From: Bradyrhizobium sp. LHD-71
GTDB taxonomy: Bacteria; Pseudomonadota; Alphaproteobacteria; Rhizobiales; Xanthobacteraceae
DNA: 64,000 bases
Direction: 5' to 3'
Assembly: GCF_031157255.1 (NCBI RefSeq)
Contig: NZ_JAVIFX010000020.1
Coordinates: 62,001-126,000, forward strand
The notes beneath the pieces were generated by a model. It worked only from the letters and a program-made list of their open reading frames with translations. It did no database searches and was not told where the DNA came from. Below are positions 23,516 through 32,394 of this stretch, in pieces. A program made the position numbers and the translations under genes. Each line of letters begins with the position of its first letter. The stretch's first letter is position 1.

Positions 23516-24397
23516 ATGCCTCAGGTTTTCACGATCATTTTCGCCGTTGCCCTGGCACTTGTGTCGCTGGCTTCTCCCCCTGCGCTTGCCCAGGCGCCAG
23601 CGCCGGCGGTTGCGCCCAGTGCCCCGACCGCGGTTCAGGCCGTGCCGGGCTTCTGGGATCCGCGCCGGCGCCCCGACCGGCCCGACCTGACGCGCATTAC
23701 GGTGATCCGCTTCCTGACCGAGACGGATTATCCGCCTTTCAATTTCACCGGGCCGGACGGCAACCCTGCGGGCTTCAACGTCGATCTTGCGCGGCTTCTC
23801 TGCGCCGAGATCAAGGTGACGTGCACGATCCAGATGCGGCGCTTCGAAACGCTTCTGGATTCGCTTGCCGCAAACCGCGGCGACGCGGCGATCGCGTCGA
23901 TGGCGCCGACGCCGTCGATCCGCCAGCGGGTCGATTTCACCGACCCCTATTACCGCGCGCCGGCGCGCTTCGTCGCCCGCAAGGACACCGTGCTGCCGGA
24001 GATACGTCCCGAGTATCTCGAGGCGAAAAAGGTCGGGGTGATCGCCGGCTCCTCGCACGAGGCCTACCTGAAGGCCTTCTTCACCGACGCGGTGATCGTC
24101 AGCCTGCCGAACGACGAAGCGTTGCGCCAGGCGCTGCGCCGCAGCGAGGTCGATCTTATTTTCGGCGACGCCATCTCGCTCGCGTTCTGGATCAATGGCA
24201 CCGATTCCGATGACTGCTGCGCCTTCAGCGGCGGCCCCTTCACCGAGAGCCGGTATTTCGGCGAGGGCATCGGCATTGCCGTCCGCCGCGGCAACGACGT
24301 GCTGCGCCAGGCCCTCAACTGGGCCATGTTCCGCATCTGGGAAAAGGGTCAGTACACCGACCTGTGGCTGCGCTATTTTTCGGTAAGCCCGTTTTAG
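23516..24397 (+). CDS. Solitary PBP2-type (amino-acid-binding-like) periplasmic protein
   Basis: This 293-aa protein has a signal peptide (cleavage near ALAQ) and a Pro/Ala-rich linker. The SBP_bac_3 domain opens at about residue 60, with FLTETDYPPFNFTGPDGNPAGFNVDLA and TPSIRQRVDFTDPYY, the standard amino-acid-binding motifs. No ABC permease or ATPase is adjacent. Two adjacent Cys (DDCCAF) are unusual. The ATG at 23516 follows an in-frame TTG and lies 42 nt after SCO1. It could serve a distant ABC importer or act as a sensor; its pairing with SCO1 is unexplained. Confidence 0.87.
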   Translation: MPQVFTIIFAVALALVSLASPPALAQAPAPAVAPSAPTAVQAVPGFWDPRRRPDRPDLTRITVIRFLTETDYPPFNFTGPDGNPAGFNVDLARLLCAEIKVTCTIQMRRFETLLDSLAANRGDAAIASMAPTPSIRQRVDFTDPYYRAPARFVARKDTVLPEIRPEYLEAKKVGVIAGSSHEAYLKAFFTDAVIVSLPNDEALRQALRRSEVDLIFGDAISLAFWINGTDSDDCCAFSGGPFTESRYFGEGIGIAVRRGNDVLRQALNWAMFRIWEKGQYTDLWLRYFSVSPF

Positions 24398-24536
24398 CCA
24401 TCCGCGGGTCGCGCTGTCCGCCGTCTGCTTGCGAGGCGTGAGCCGATCCGATCGCGCAAAAGCGCCTCAAATTGCGGCCAACCTGTTTGACGGATGCCGT
24501 CCGAGACCATAGAGCAGGTCGCATCCGGAGAGATTT

Positions 24537-26174
24537 ATGACCGAGACGTTGAGCCCGCCGGCTGACCTGCGAAAGCTTGCCGAACAGTCGAACGCCTGGC
24601 CGTTCGAGGAGGCCAAGAAGATCGTTGCGCGGCTGAAGCGGAAGCCGAAAGACGAGGTGCTGTTCGAAACCGGCTATGGCCCGTCTGGTCTGCCGCACAT
24701 CGGCACGTTCGGCGAGGTCGCGCGCACGACCATGGTGCGCCATGCCTTTCGCGTGCTGACCGACGACAAGATCAAGACCCGGCTTCTGGCGTTCTCCGAC
24801 GATATGGACGGCCTGCGCAAGGTGCCGGACAACGTGCCGAACAAGGAGATGCTGGCGGCGCACCTGAACAAGCCGCTGACCAGCGTGCCGGATCCGTTCT
24901 CGAACGAATACCCGTCGTTCGGGCATCACAACAACGCGCGGCTGCGTGCGTTTCTCGATCAATTCGGCTTCGACTACGAGTTTGCGAGCGCGACCGACTA
25001 TTACAAGTCCGGAAAGTTCGACGCGACGCTCTTGAAGATGCTGGAGCACCTCGACAAGGTGATGGCGATCATGTTGCCGTCATTGCGCGAGGAACGTGCC
25101 GCGACCTACTCGCCGTTCCTGCCGATCTGTCCGCGTACCGGCGCCGTGTTGTACGTGCCTGTCGTCGCCCACGACGCCAAGAACGGTACGATCTCCTACG
25201 ACGATCCGGAGACCAAGGAACGCATCACCGTTCCGGTAACGGGCGGCCACTGCAAGCTGCAGTGGAAGCCGGACTGGGCGATGCGCTGGACGGCGCTCGG
25301 CGTCGACTACGAGATGTCCGGCAAGGACCTGATCGATTCAGTGAAGCTTTCGGCCAAGATCTGCTCGGCGCTCGGCGGGATCCCGCCGGACGGCTTCAAC
25401 TACGAGCTATTCCTCGACGAAAAGGGCCAGAAGATCTCCAAGTCGAAGGGCAACGGCCTGACGATGGAGGAGTGGCTTCGCTACGCCTCGCCGGAATCGC
25501 TGTCGCTCTTCATGTATCGCGAGCCGAAGTCGGCGAAGCGGCTGTATTTCGACGTGATTCCGCGCAACGTCGATGATTATCAGCAGTTCCTGGACAGCTA
25601 TCCGAAGCAGGAGACAAAGCAGCGTCTCGCCAATCCGGTCTGGCACATTCATTCCGGCAATCCGCCCAAGATCGACATGCCGGTGACGTTCCAGATGCTT
25701 CTGACGCTGGTGTCGTCATCGAACGCGGAGAACGCCGAAACGCTGTGGGGCTTCATTGGCCGCTACCGTCCGGGCGTGACGCCGCAGACGCATCCGAAGC
25801 TCGATGCGTTGGTCGGCTACGCGATCAACTATTTCCGTGATTTCGTCCTGCCTGAAAAGAAGTTCCGCGAGCCCACGGCCGGCGAACGCGCGGCGCTTGA
25901 GGATCTGCGCAATGCGCTGGCGCAACTGCCGCAGGATGCGAGCGCCGAGGATATCCAGAACGTCGTTTACGAAATCGGCCGCAGGGAGCCGTTCCTCGAT
26001 CAGGCCAAGAAGGGCAAGGACGGCCGTCCCGGCGTCTCGCTCGACTGGTTCAACATGCTCTATCAGGTGCTGCTCGGCCAGGAGAAGGGGCCGCGCTTCG
26101 GCTCGTTCGTGGCCGTCTATGGCGTCGGCAATGCCGTGGCGATGATCGACGGAGCGTTGAAGAGGGGTGAGTAG
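24537..26174 (+). CDS. lysS: Lysine--tRNA ligase, class I
   Basis: This 545-aa class I lysyl-tRNA synthetase (also named LysK) charges tRNA-Lys. The HIGH-type motif is PHIGTFGE (near residue 53) and the KMSKS-type motif is KISKSKGNG (near residue 300), showing class I rather than the common class II enzyme. Class I LysRS is known from archaea and many alphaproteobacteria. GGAGAG precedes the ATG by 6 nt. It converges with an S24-type regulator across a hairpin. Confidence 0.96.
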   Translation: MTETLSPPADLRKLAEQSNAWPFEEAKKIVARLKRKPKDEVLFETGYGPSGLPHIGTFGEVARTTMVRHAFRVLTDDKIKTRLLAFSDDMDGLRKVPDNVPNKEMLAAHLNKPLTSVPDPFSNEYPSFGHHNNARLRAFLDQFGFDYEFASATDYYKSGKFDATLLKMLEHLDKVMAIMLPSLREERAATYSPFLPICPRTGAVLYVPVVAHDAKNGTISYDDPETKERITVPVTGGHCKLQWKPDWAMRWTALGVDYEMSGKDLIDSVKLSAKICSALGGIPPDGFNYELFLDEKGQKISKSKGNGLTMEEWLRYASPESLSLFMYREPKSAKRLYFDVIPRNVDDYQQFLDSYPKQETKQRLANPVWHIHSGNPPKIDMPVTFQMLLTLVSSSNAENAETLWGFIGRYRPGVTPQTHPKLDALVGYAINYFRDFVLPEKKFREPTAGERAALEDLRNALAQLPQDASAEDIQNVVYEIGRREPFLDQAKKGKDGRPGVSLDWFNMLYQVLLGQEKGPRFGSFVAVYGVGNAVAMIDGALKRGE

Positions 26175-26193
26175 TAACTAGGTTCTTACTACT
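26170..26193. terminator. Weak bidirectional hairpin between lysS and S24 regulator
   Basis: Perfect 8-bp arms AGTAGTAA and TTACTACT with an 8-nt loop overlap the lysS stop codon and are followed on the plus strand by TACTTCCCTTT. The stem is AT-rich, so its strength is doubtful. Confidence 0.45.
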
Positions 26194-26202
26194 TACTTCC
26201 CT

Positions 26203-26847
26203 TTACTGGCTCGCCCAGACGATCCGCGCGATCCACTCGATGTCCTTGTTGGCGATCGTACGGTCGCGGTGGCTGGGATTGAGCGAGGCGAGCTCGACCG
26301 ATTTTGCGGTGCGGCGGCGCAGCTCCTTGGCCATGACTTCGCCGGCCTTGGTCTTCACCACCACGCGGTCGCCCTTGCGCACCGCTGTGCCGGGCGAGAC
26401 GATGATGGTGTCGCCGTTTCGATAGGCAGGCCGCATCGAGTCGCCGGAAATCTGCAGGGCATAGGCGTGCTCGTCGCCGACGGAAAGCGTCGCAATCTCT
26501 TCCCATCCCTTGCCGACAGGAAACCCTGCATCGTCGAAATAGCCGCCGGTGCCCGCCTGTGCAAAGCCGATCAGCGGCACCGAACGCACCGTCGTCTTTC
26601 CGGGTTCGATCAAATCGACGAACGTGTCGATCGACGCGTTGGCGGCGGAAAGCGACTTGGAGACCGACTCGGTCGAAGGCCAGCGTGCACGTCCATCAGG
26701 GGTGATGCGCTTCGACTTGTTGAACGTGGTTGGATCGAGCCCCGCGCGCTTGGCGAGGCCGGATGCGGACAGGCCGGCGCGCGCCGCGAGACGATCTATG
26801 GCGGTCCAGACTTGTTCATGCGTCAAGATACGAGCTTTGGTCGGCAC
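26203..26847 (-). CDS. XRE/LexA-like regulator with S24 peptidase domain
   Basis: This 214-aa protein has an N-terminal helix-turn-helix (GLSASGLAKRAGLDPTTFNKSKR, about residues 24-46) and a C-terminal S24 domain. The nucleophile is Ser in ISGDSMRPAYRNGD and the Lys is in VVVKTKAGEVMAKEL. Such proteins are LexA- or CI-like and often self-cleave. The GTG at 26847 has GAG at 7-nt spacing; a TTG at 26826 is the alternative, and the long upstream frame lacks support. No prophage genes are nearby, so a host stress regulator is more likely. Confidence 0.88.
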   Translation of the reverse strand: MPTKARILTHEQVWTAIDRLAARAGLSASGLAKRAGLDPTTFNKSKRITPDGRARWPSTESVSKSLSAANASIDTFVDLIEPGKTTVRSVPLIGFAQAGTGGYFDDAGFPVGKGWEEIATLSVGDEHAYALQISGDSMRPAYRNGDTIIVSPGTAVRKGDRVVVKTKAGEVMAKELRRRTAKSVELASLNPSHRDRTIANKDIEWIARIVWASQ

Positions 26848-26852
26848 GACAG

Positions 26853-26862
26853 AACTCGAGTT
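26853..26862. promoter_or_regulatory. AACTCGAGTT palindrome in the S24 regulator leader
   Basis: A perfect 10-nt palindrome lies 5 nt upstream of the GTG start and contains the putative Shine-Dalgarno GAG. The same 10-mer occurs before gshA at 50794-50803. It could be an autoregulatory operator or simply a leader sequence. Confidence 0.3.
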
Positions 26863-27042
26863 TGGGGCTGTTTTTGCTGGTTCTGCTAGGAATTCTAACC
26901 TTATAGTGGGGGCGAGCGCAACCCGAACGCGGAAAAACGAGGGTAGATTGCCGCAAATTTGGTACGCACTTGAACGCAACGCCGGCCACCGTTACGGTCG
27001 GCGCGCGAACGCGACTTCCAGCGACAATCAAAACGTGTAGCG

Positions 27043-27387
27043 GTGCCCACGATCTACAAAATTTGTCCGGCCTCGGCCTGGCGTGAAGCCGAGCGGCAGG
27101 GTGCCTATCGCGGCAGCGCGGACGACGCCCGGGACGGCTATATCCACTTTTCCACGGCCGCCCAGGTGCCTGGCACCGCTGCGAAGTATTTCACCGGGCA
27201 GCAGGGGCTTTTTCTGATCGCAGTTGATGCCGATGCCCTCGGCGACAGTTTGAAATGGGAGCCGGCGCGCGGCGGCGAGCTGTTCCCGCACCTCTATGGC
27301 GAGCTTGATTTCGACGCGGTAATTTTGGTGACGGACCTGCCGTTGCGCGCCGACGGTTCGCACGTCATTCCGGAACTTGCCCCGTGA
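27043..27387 (+). CDS. DUF952-family protein
   Basis: This 114-aa protein matches the DUF952 family by IYKICPASAW at the N-terminus, then DGYIHFSTAAQVPGTAAKYF and the WEPARGGELFPHLYGEL block. The fold resembles ADP-ribosyltransferase-like domains, but no activity is established as far as I know. The GTG start has no clear ribosome-binding site. Its TGA overlaps the GTG of pyrD as GTGA, implying coupled translation. Confidence 0.9.
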   Translation: MPTIYKICPASAWREAERQGAYRGSADDARDGYIHFSTAAQVPGTAAKYFTGQQGLFLIAVDADALGDSLKWEPARGGELFPHLYGELDFDAVILVTDLPLRADGSHVIPELAP

Positions 27388-28481
27388 TCCGCGCCTTCGA
27401 CGCCCTGACACTGCCGCTGCTGCGTAAACTCGACGCAGAATACGCGCATGGTTTGGCCATTCGGGGCCTGAGGTTTCTGCCGCCGCCGCGGCTGCGCAGG
27501 CCCGACAGCCCGCGCCTTCAAGTGCGCGCCTTCGGCCTGAATTTCCCGAACCCGGTCGGCATGGCCGCCGGCTTTGACAAGAATGCGGAAGCAACCGACG
27601 CCTTGCTGCGGCTCGGCTTCGGTTTTGTCGAAGTCGGCTCGGTCACGCCACTGCCGCAGGTCGGAAACCCGCGTCCGCGACTGTTCCGGCTGGAGCGCGA
27701 TCAGGGCATCGTCAACCGCATGGGCTTCAATAATGAAGGGGCCGAGATCGTGCTGCGGCGGCTGGCAGCGCGTGCGCATCACGGTGGCATCGTCGGCGTC
27801 AATGTCGGCGCCAACAAGGATTCGCCGAACCGGACGGCCGACTATGTGAAGCTGATCGAAATCTTCGCGCCGGTCGCGAGCTATTTCACGATCAATATTT
27901 CGTCGCCCAACACGCCGGGGCTGCGCAACCTGCAGAAGGCCTCCGCGCTGGACGATCTGCTGGCGCAGGTGATCGAGGCGCGCGAGCGGGTGCGCCGGAA
28001 TGCCGGCGAGACGCCGGTTCTGCTCAAGATCGCGCCCGACCTCACGCTCGACGAGCTCGACGACGTGGTGCATATCGCGCGCCGGCGGAAGGTGGACGGC
28101 ATGATCGTCGCCAACACGACGCTCTCGCGCCCGCCGGCCTTGCGCGAGCAGCTTCGCGCCGAGGAGCAGGGCGGCCTGTCCGGCCGCCCCCTGTTCAGGC
28201 TCTCCACCCGCATGCTGGCGGAGACCTATGTACGCGTCGAGGGCGCGTTTCCGCTGATCGGCGTCGGCGGCATCGATTCCGGCGGCTCGGCACTGATGAA
28301 GATCCGGGCCGGCGCGAGCCTGATCCAGATCTACTCGGCGCTGGTCTACAAGGGGCTTGGTCTTGTCGACGAGATCAAGGCGGACCTGCTTTCGGTCCTG
28401 CGCCGGACCAATCGCGAGCAACTGTCGGAAATCGTCGGGGCCGACGCCGCGCAGATCACGGCGGAAGACTGGCCGGTGTGA
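27384..28481 (+). CDS. pyrD: Dihydroorotate dehydrogenase (quinone), class 2
   Basis: This 365-aa membrane-associated flavoenzyme oxidises dihydroorotate to orotate in pyrimidine synthesis and passes electrons to ubiquinone. FMN and substrate motifs are NPVGMAAGFDKNAE, NRMGFNNEG, NVGANKDSPNR and NISSPNTPGLR; the catalytic Ser in the last motif marks class 2. VGGIDSGG and YSALVYKG close the barrel. The N-terminal helix expected for membrane contact is present. Its GTG overlaps the stop of the DUF952 gene. Confidence 0.96.
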   Translation: MIRAFDALTLPLLRKLDAEYAHGLAIRGLRFLPPPRLRRPDSPRLQVRAFGLNFPNPVGMAAGFDKNAEATDALLRLGFGFVEVGSVTPLPQVGNPRPRLFRLERDQGIVNRMGFNNEGAEIVLRRLAARAHHGGIVGVNVGANKDSPNRTADYVKLIEIFAPVASYFTINISSPNTPGLRNLQKASALDDLLAQVIEARERVRRNAGETPVLLKIAPDLTLDELDDVVHIARRRKVDGMIVANTTLSRPPALREQLRAEEQGGLSGRPLFRLSTRMLAETYVRVEGAFPLIGVGGIDSGGSALMKIRAGASLIQIYSALVYKGLGLVDEIKADLLSVLRRTNREQLSEIVGADAAQITAEDWPV

Positions 28482-28514
28482 TGTCGCCAAGTGCGCGTCG
28501 GCGGCTGCGAATGG

Positions 28515-29249
28515 CTACAGCTCCACGACCATTCCATCGCTTGCCGCCGTGTAAGGCAGCGTGTCGAGGCGCGCCAGCATGTCGTCGCTCATATGCGTCA
28601 GCACGAGCTTCTTCGGCGCGATCCGCGGCAGATGCTCTTCCAGTGTCTTCAGGCTGAGATGGTTCTTGACGGCGCGGTCGTAGGAATAGGCCTCGCAGAT
28701 GAACAGATCGGCGCCCTGCGCGGCCGGGACCAGCGTCTCGGTCCATTCGGTGTCGGCGCTGTAGGTGATCGTGCGTCCTTCCGTCTCGATGCGGTAGGCA
28801 AGAAATGGCCCGCCGGATTCGCCGTGCACCACCGGAAACGGGGTGACCTTCAGGGCGCCGAGGTCCTTGCTCTCTTCCGGCCTGAGCGTGACGACCGACA
28901 ATTCGAACTTCTGCTTCGTTTTCGACGAGTTCTCGTACAGCGCCTCCATTGCCTGGGTCAGGCGCAGCTCGACCCCTTCGGGGCCTGCGATGATCAGCGG
29001 CCGCGTGCGGCGGCTGAACTGCGCATCGAGCATGAGAAAGGGCAGGCCGGCAAAGTGATCGCCGTGGAAGTGGGTGATCAGGATCACGTCGATGTCGTCG
29101 CGCACGATGTTGTAGCGCTTCAGCGCGATCAACGACGACGCGCCGCAATCGATGAGGAAATTGGCGCGTGCGCCTTTCACATGAAAGCAGGTGTTGAAAC
29201 GTCCGCCCGAGCCAAACGCATCACCGCAGCCGACGAACTGGAGCTGCAT
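28515..29249 (-). CDS. MBL-fold metallo-hydrolase, RNase Z-like
   Basis: This 244-aa metallo-beta-lactamase-fold protein has the metal motif ITHFHGDHFAGLP (near residue 60), a distal His in PVVHGESGG, Asp in YSADTEW and His in VLTHMSDDM. The layout resembles RNase Z/ElaC-type or phosphodiesterase-type members without the exosite arm. The substrate is unknown. It starts 6 nt after the DUF6460 gene and converges with pyrD. Confidence 0.92.
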   Translation of the reverse strand: MQLQFVGCGDAFGSGGRFNTCFHVKGARANFLIDCGASSLIALKRYNIVRDDIDVILITHFHGDHFAGLPFLMLDAQFSRRTRPLIIAGPEGVELRLTQAMEALYENSSKTKQKFELSVVTLRPEESKDLGALKVTPFPVVHGESGGPFLAYRIETEGRTITYSADTEWTETLVPAAQGADLFICEAYSYDRAVKNHLSLKTLEEHLPRIAPKKLVLTHMSDDMLARLDTLPYTAASDGMVVEL

Positions 29250-29255
29250 GGCATA

Positions 29256-29558
29256 TCATCGCTTCGGCGAGTTCATGATCCGCGTGATCAGCCAGATCGG
29301 AATGACGATCACCGCGCCGAGCAGGAAGTAGCGCCACACCCAGTTGACTGCGTCGAAGCCGAGATTCCAGATGCTCAAAAACAGGCGGCGGATGCTCTCG
29401 ATGATGTTCCACGGGTCGAAACCGACCGCCGACAGCACCACGCCGACCAGGATCGACAAGAGGATCAGGCGCACTGCCACGCTGAGCGGCGTGCCGCCGA
29501 GGAGGCGCGTCAAATTGTCGGACCGGGCCGCCGGCAATTCCCTGACGTCATCTGGCAT
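29256..29558 (-). CDS. DUF6460-family small membrane protein
   Basis: This 100-aa protein has two hydrophobic helices (about residues 28-46 and 75-93) around an amphipathic middle (PWNIIESIRRLFLSIWNLG). I recognise it as DUF6460, a small inner-membrane family of Hyphomicrobiales with no known function. It is followed 6 nt later by the MBL hydrolase, so they form a two-gene unit. The ligase gene lies 78 nt upstream on the same strand. Confidence 0.82.
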   Translation of the reverse strand: MPDDVRELPAARSDNLTRLLGGTPLSVAVRLILLSILVGVVLSAVGFDPWNIIESIRRLFLSIWNLGFDAVNWVWRYFLLGAVIVIPIWLITRIMNSPKR

Positions 29559-29635
29559 CGCTGTTCTCCTTGAAGCGCCTGCGTGACGCGGCGCATTCTA
29601 GCACAGCAGATGGGGCACGGATTCGCCTGCGTCAA

Positions 29636-31273
29636 TCACGGGGATAGCATTTTCTCCAACGTTTCCAACCGGTCGGCCTCGCGTGGCGGCTTGTCCCAGC
29701 GCAGGCGGTTGATGCGGGGAAAGCGCATGGCGACGCCGGACTTGTGCCGCGTCGAGCGCTGCAATCCTTCAAACGCCACTTCCAGCACCAGTCCCTGGTC
29801 CGGTTCATGTACCACTTGCCGGACGGGGCCGAAGCGCTCGGTCGTGTAGCGGCGGACGAACTTGTCGATCTGGATCAGCTCCTCGTCGGTGAAGCCGAAA
29901 TAGGCCTTGCCGACCGGCACCAGCTCCTCGCCGGCGTCGCCCGTGGTCCAGACGCCGAAGGTGTAGTCGGAATAGTAGGACGAGCGCTTGCCGTGGCCGC
30001 GCTGGGCATACATCAACACGGCGTCGATCACGTGCGGGTCGCGCTTCCACTTCCACCACTGGCCCTTCGGCCGTCCCGGCACATAGGCCGCGTCTCGCCG
30101 CTTCAGCATCACGCCTTCGACCGCCTCCGCGTCCTCGCCGGCATTGGCGCTTGCCGGGTCGGCGCGCGCGGCTGCGAGTTCGTCCCACGATCTGAAAGGC
30201 ACCTGCACCGAAAGGTCGACACGCGGGTTGTTGAGCTTCGCGATGAAGGCTTCCAGCCGGTCGCGCCGTTCCTCGAACGGCAATTCGCGCAGGTCGTTCT
30301 CGCCGTCGCCCAAGAGGTCGTAGGCCCGCAGGTGGATCGGATAATCCTTCATCAGCTTCGGCGTCACCGACTTCCGGTTCAGCCGTTGCTGCAGTACATT
30401 GAAGGTCTGCACGCGCTTGTCGCGCAATACCAGGAGCTCGCCGTCGACCGCGCCCGGCAGATGCAGCGCCGGCAGAAGGTCGGGAAAGGCGCCGGTGATA
30501 TCCTCGCCCGTCCGCGAATAGAGGCGGGTGACAATAGTGCGGTCCTCGGCGCGGCCGCTGACCGCCTGCACGCGGATGCCGTCCCACTTCCACTCGGCCG
30601 CAAAGTCGTTCGGATCGAGGTTGGCGAAATCGCTGTCCTCGATGGCGTGCGCGAGCATCACCGGGCGGAACGGTGCAGGATCATGGGTGACCGGTATCGC
30701 CGCACGGCCTTCCAGCCACGCAAACAGCTCGGCGTAAGGCGGCGCGAGACCCGGCCAGATCAGCTCGATATCGTGGGGGTCTTTGTCGCCAAGCGCCGCC
30801 GCCGCGGTCTTCGCCAGCCGGGCCGAGACGCCGATACGCAGCGCGCCGGTGACGAGCTTCAACAGCGCCCAGCGGCCGGTTTCGTCGAGTTCGTCCAGCC
30901 ACTGCGCAAGTTGGGCAGGCAGCTCCTTCTTTGGAAGGCTGTCCAGCGTGGTGACGACCTCGCCAAGCGACGGTGGCGGCGGCGAGTTCGTCAATCGATC
31001 CGGGCGCGGCCACATCAGCGCCACCGTCTCCGACAGGTCGCCGACATAGTCATAGGACAGCGCAAACAGCGCCGGGTCGCTCCGCGCAACGATCAGGTCG
31101 CGGATGAGCCCCGACTTGGCATGCTTGAACGACAGCGCGCCGGTCATGGCGGCGAGCGCGTAGCCGCGGTCAGGATCGGGGGTGTCGCGGAAGTAGGCGG
31201 TGATCAGCCGCAGCTTGTTGTTGCGGCCGGGCTCATAGGAGAGACGATCGAGCAACGCGGCAAAGCGGTTCAT
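29636..31273 (-). CDS. ATP-dependent DNA ligase of the ligase/Lhr repair cassette
   Basis: This 545-aa ligase (TIGR04120 type) seals nicked DNA. The adenylated Lys is in EWKWDGIRVQ (near residue 230), with RLYSRTGEDITGAF, DGELLV and EGVMLKRRDA following as motifs III-IV. The OB-fold runs to the C-terminus with WKWKRDPHVIDAVL (motif V). In the Pseudomonas putida cassette the ligase works with a nuclease, a helicase and a phosphoesterase. Its ATG overlaps the exonuclease stop as ATGA. Confidence 0.95.
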   Translation of the reverse strand: MNRFAALLDRLSYEPGRNNKLRLITAYFRDTPDPDRGYALAAMTGALSFKHAKSGLIRDLIVARSDPALFALSYDYVGDLSETVALMWPRPDRLTNSPPPPSLGEVVTTLDSLPKKELPAQLAQWLDELDETGRWALLKLVTGALRIGVSARLAKTAAAALGDKDPHDIELIWPGLAPPYAELFAWLEGRAAIPVTHDPAPFRPVMLAHAIEDSDFANLDPNDFAAEWKWDGIRVQAVSGRAEDRTIVTRLYSRTGEDITGAFPDLLPALHLPGAVDGELLVLRDKRVQTFNVLQQRLNRKSVTPKLMKDYPIHLRAYDLLGDGENDLRELPFEERRDRLEAFIAKLNNPRVDLSVQVPFRSWDELAAARADPASANAGEDAEAVEGVMLKRRDAAYVPGRPKGQWWKWKRDPHVIDAVLMYAQRGHGKRSSYYSDYTFGVWTTGDAGEELVPVGKAYFGFTDEELIQIDKFVRRYTTERFGPVRQVVHEPDQGLVLEVAFEGLQRSTRHKSGVAMRFPRINRLRWDKPPREADRLETLEKMLSP

Positions 31274-32337
31274 GCCTTCGTCCCGTCGCTTGTCGGCAGT
31301 GCGGTCTCCTCGTCCTCCTCGCCGTAGCCGACCAGCGCCAGCGGCCGTGCCGTCAGGCCCTTGGTCGTGGCCCAGTGCACCAGTGCATCTTCCTGCCCGT
31401 GCGTCACCCAGATCTCATGCGCGCCGGTGGCTTCGATCGTCGCACACAGGCCATCCCAGTCGGCGTGGTCGGAGATCACCAGCGGCAGCTCGATGCCTCT
31501 CTGCCGTGCGCGGGCGCGCACGCGCATCCAGCCCGATGCGAAGGCAGCCAACGGATCGGGAAAGCGACGCGTCCAGAGATCCTGGATCGCGGTTGGCGGT
31601 GCAAGCGTGATGGTGCCGGCGAGCTCGACCTTCTTCGCGTCCCTTGCCGGCCGAAGTTCGCCAAGGGCGATACCACGGCTTTCGTAGTAGCGCGTGATCG
31701 TTTCCATTGCGCCGTGCAGATAGATCGGCGCGTCGTAGCCGGCCTGACGCAGCATCGCGATCACACGCTGCGCCTTGCCGAGCGAGTAGGCGCCAACCAG
31801 GTGCGCGCGTTCTGGAAACAGGGCGACCGAGTTCAACAGCTTGGCGATCTCCGCCTGCGGATTGCCGTGGCGGAACACCGGCAGGCCGAAGGTGGCCTCG
31901 GTGATGAACACGTCGCAAGGAACCACCTCGAACGGCGCGCAGGTCGGATCGGCCACGTCCTTGTAGTCGCCGGAGGCGACGACGCGGACGCCGCCGCAGG
32001 TCACTGAAATCTGCGCCGAGCCGAGCACATGGCCGGCCGGATGAAACTTCACCTGGCAGGTCCCGAACCTGATCTCCTCGCCATAGGTGATCGCCTGGGT
32101 CGATCCGGCGAAATCGTCGCCATAGCGCAGACGCATCATATCGAGCGTTTCCTGCGTCGCCAGCACCGCGCCGTGGCCTGCGCGTGCATGGTCGGAATGG
32201 CCGTGGGTGATCAGTGCGCGCGCCACCGGTCGCACCGGATCGATGTAGAATTCGCCTGGGCGGCAGCAGAGGCCGTGCGGCTGCGGGACGAGGATGTCTT
32301 GCGGGCGCATCGTCGTTATATAAGGCGGTGACTTCAT
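31270..32337 (-). CDS. Ligase-associated MBL/beta-CASP exonuclease
   Basis: This 355-aa protein of the metallo-beta-lactamase/beta-CASP nuclease fold (TIGR04122, similar to SNM1/Artemis) has metal ligands in ALITHGHSDHARAGH, HPAGHVLGSAQ, SGDYKD and, near the end, SDHADWDGL and WVTHGQEDALV. It opens RPQDILVPQPHGL, typical of the group. ATG 32337 is chosen with caution; 32358 and 32310 are also possible, none having a good ribosome-binding site. Open frame further upstream overlaps the methyltransferase gene and is not coding. Stop and ligase start overlap. Confidence 0.93.
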   Translation of the reverse strand: MKSPPYITTMRPQDILVPQPHGLCCRPGEFYIDPVRPVARALITHGHSDHARAGHGAVLATQETLDMMRLRYGDDFAGSTQAITYGEEIRFGTCQVKFHPAGHVLGSAQISVTCGGVRVVASGDYKDVADPTCAPFEVVPCDVFITEATFGLPVFRHGNPQAEIAKLLNSVALFPERAHLVGAYSLGKAQRVIAMLRQAGYDAPIYLHGAMETITRYYESRGIALGELRPARDAKKVELAGTITLAPPTAIQDLWTRRFPDPLAAFASGWMRVRARARQRGIELPLVISDHADWDGLCATIEATGAHEIWVTHGQEDALVHWATTKGLTARPLALVGYGEEDEETALPTSDGTKA

Positions 32338-32394
32338 GGGTGCGAGCTTGCCCGCCATGAAGCCAGAAAGAGTCAGGAGCTGTTTCAAGTCGTC
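32338..32394. promoter_or_regulatory. Divergent promoter region of the repair cassette
   Basis: Only 57 nt separate the exonuclease start from the methyltransferase start, so both arms must be driven from here or from within the coding ends. AGGAG at 32374-32378 is too far from the methyltransferase ATG for normal initiation. No LexA-type site was seen by eye. Confidence 0.4.

Noticed and set aside
22565..24058. Minus-strand open frame of 497 codons opposite SCO1 and the PBP2 gene
   Set aside because: It is Arg-rich with no recognisable domain and overlaps two well-supported plus-strand genes; typical antisense openness in high-GC DNA.
26203..26979. S24 regulator as a prophage repressor
   Set aside because: Neighbours are lysS, DUF952 and pyrD, and there is no integrase, structural or lysis gene nearby.
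29744..31327. Plus-strand frame of 527 codons opposite the DNA ligase
   Set aside because: The ligase motifs on the minus strand are unambiguous; this frame is basic low-complexity sequence.
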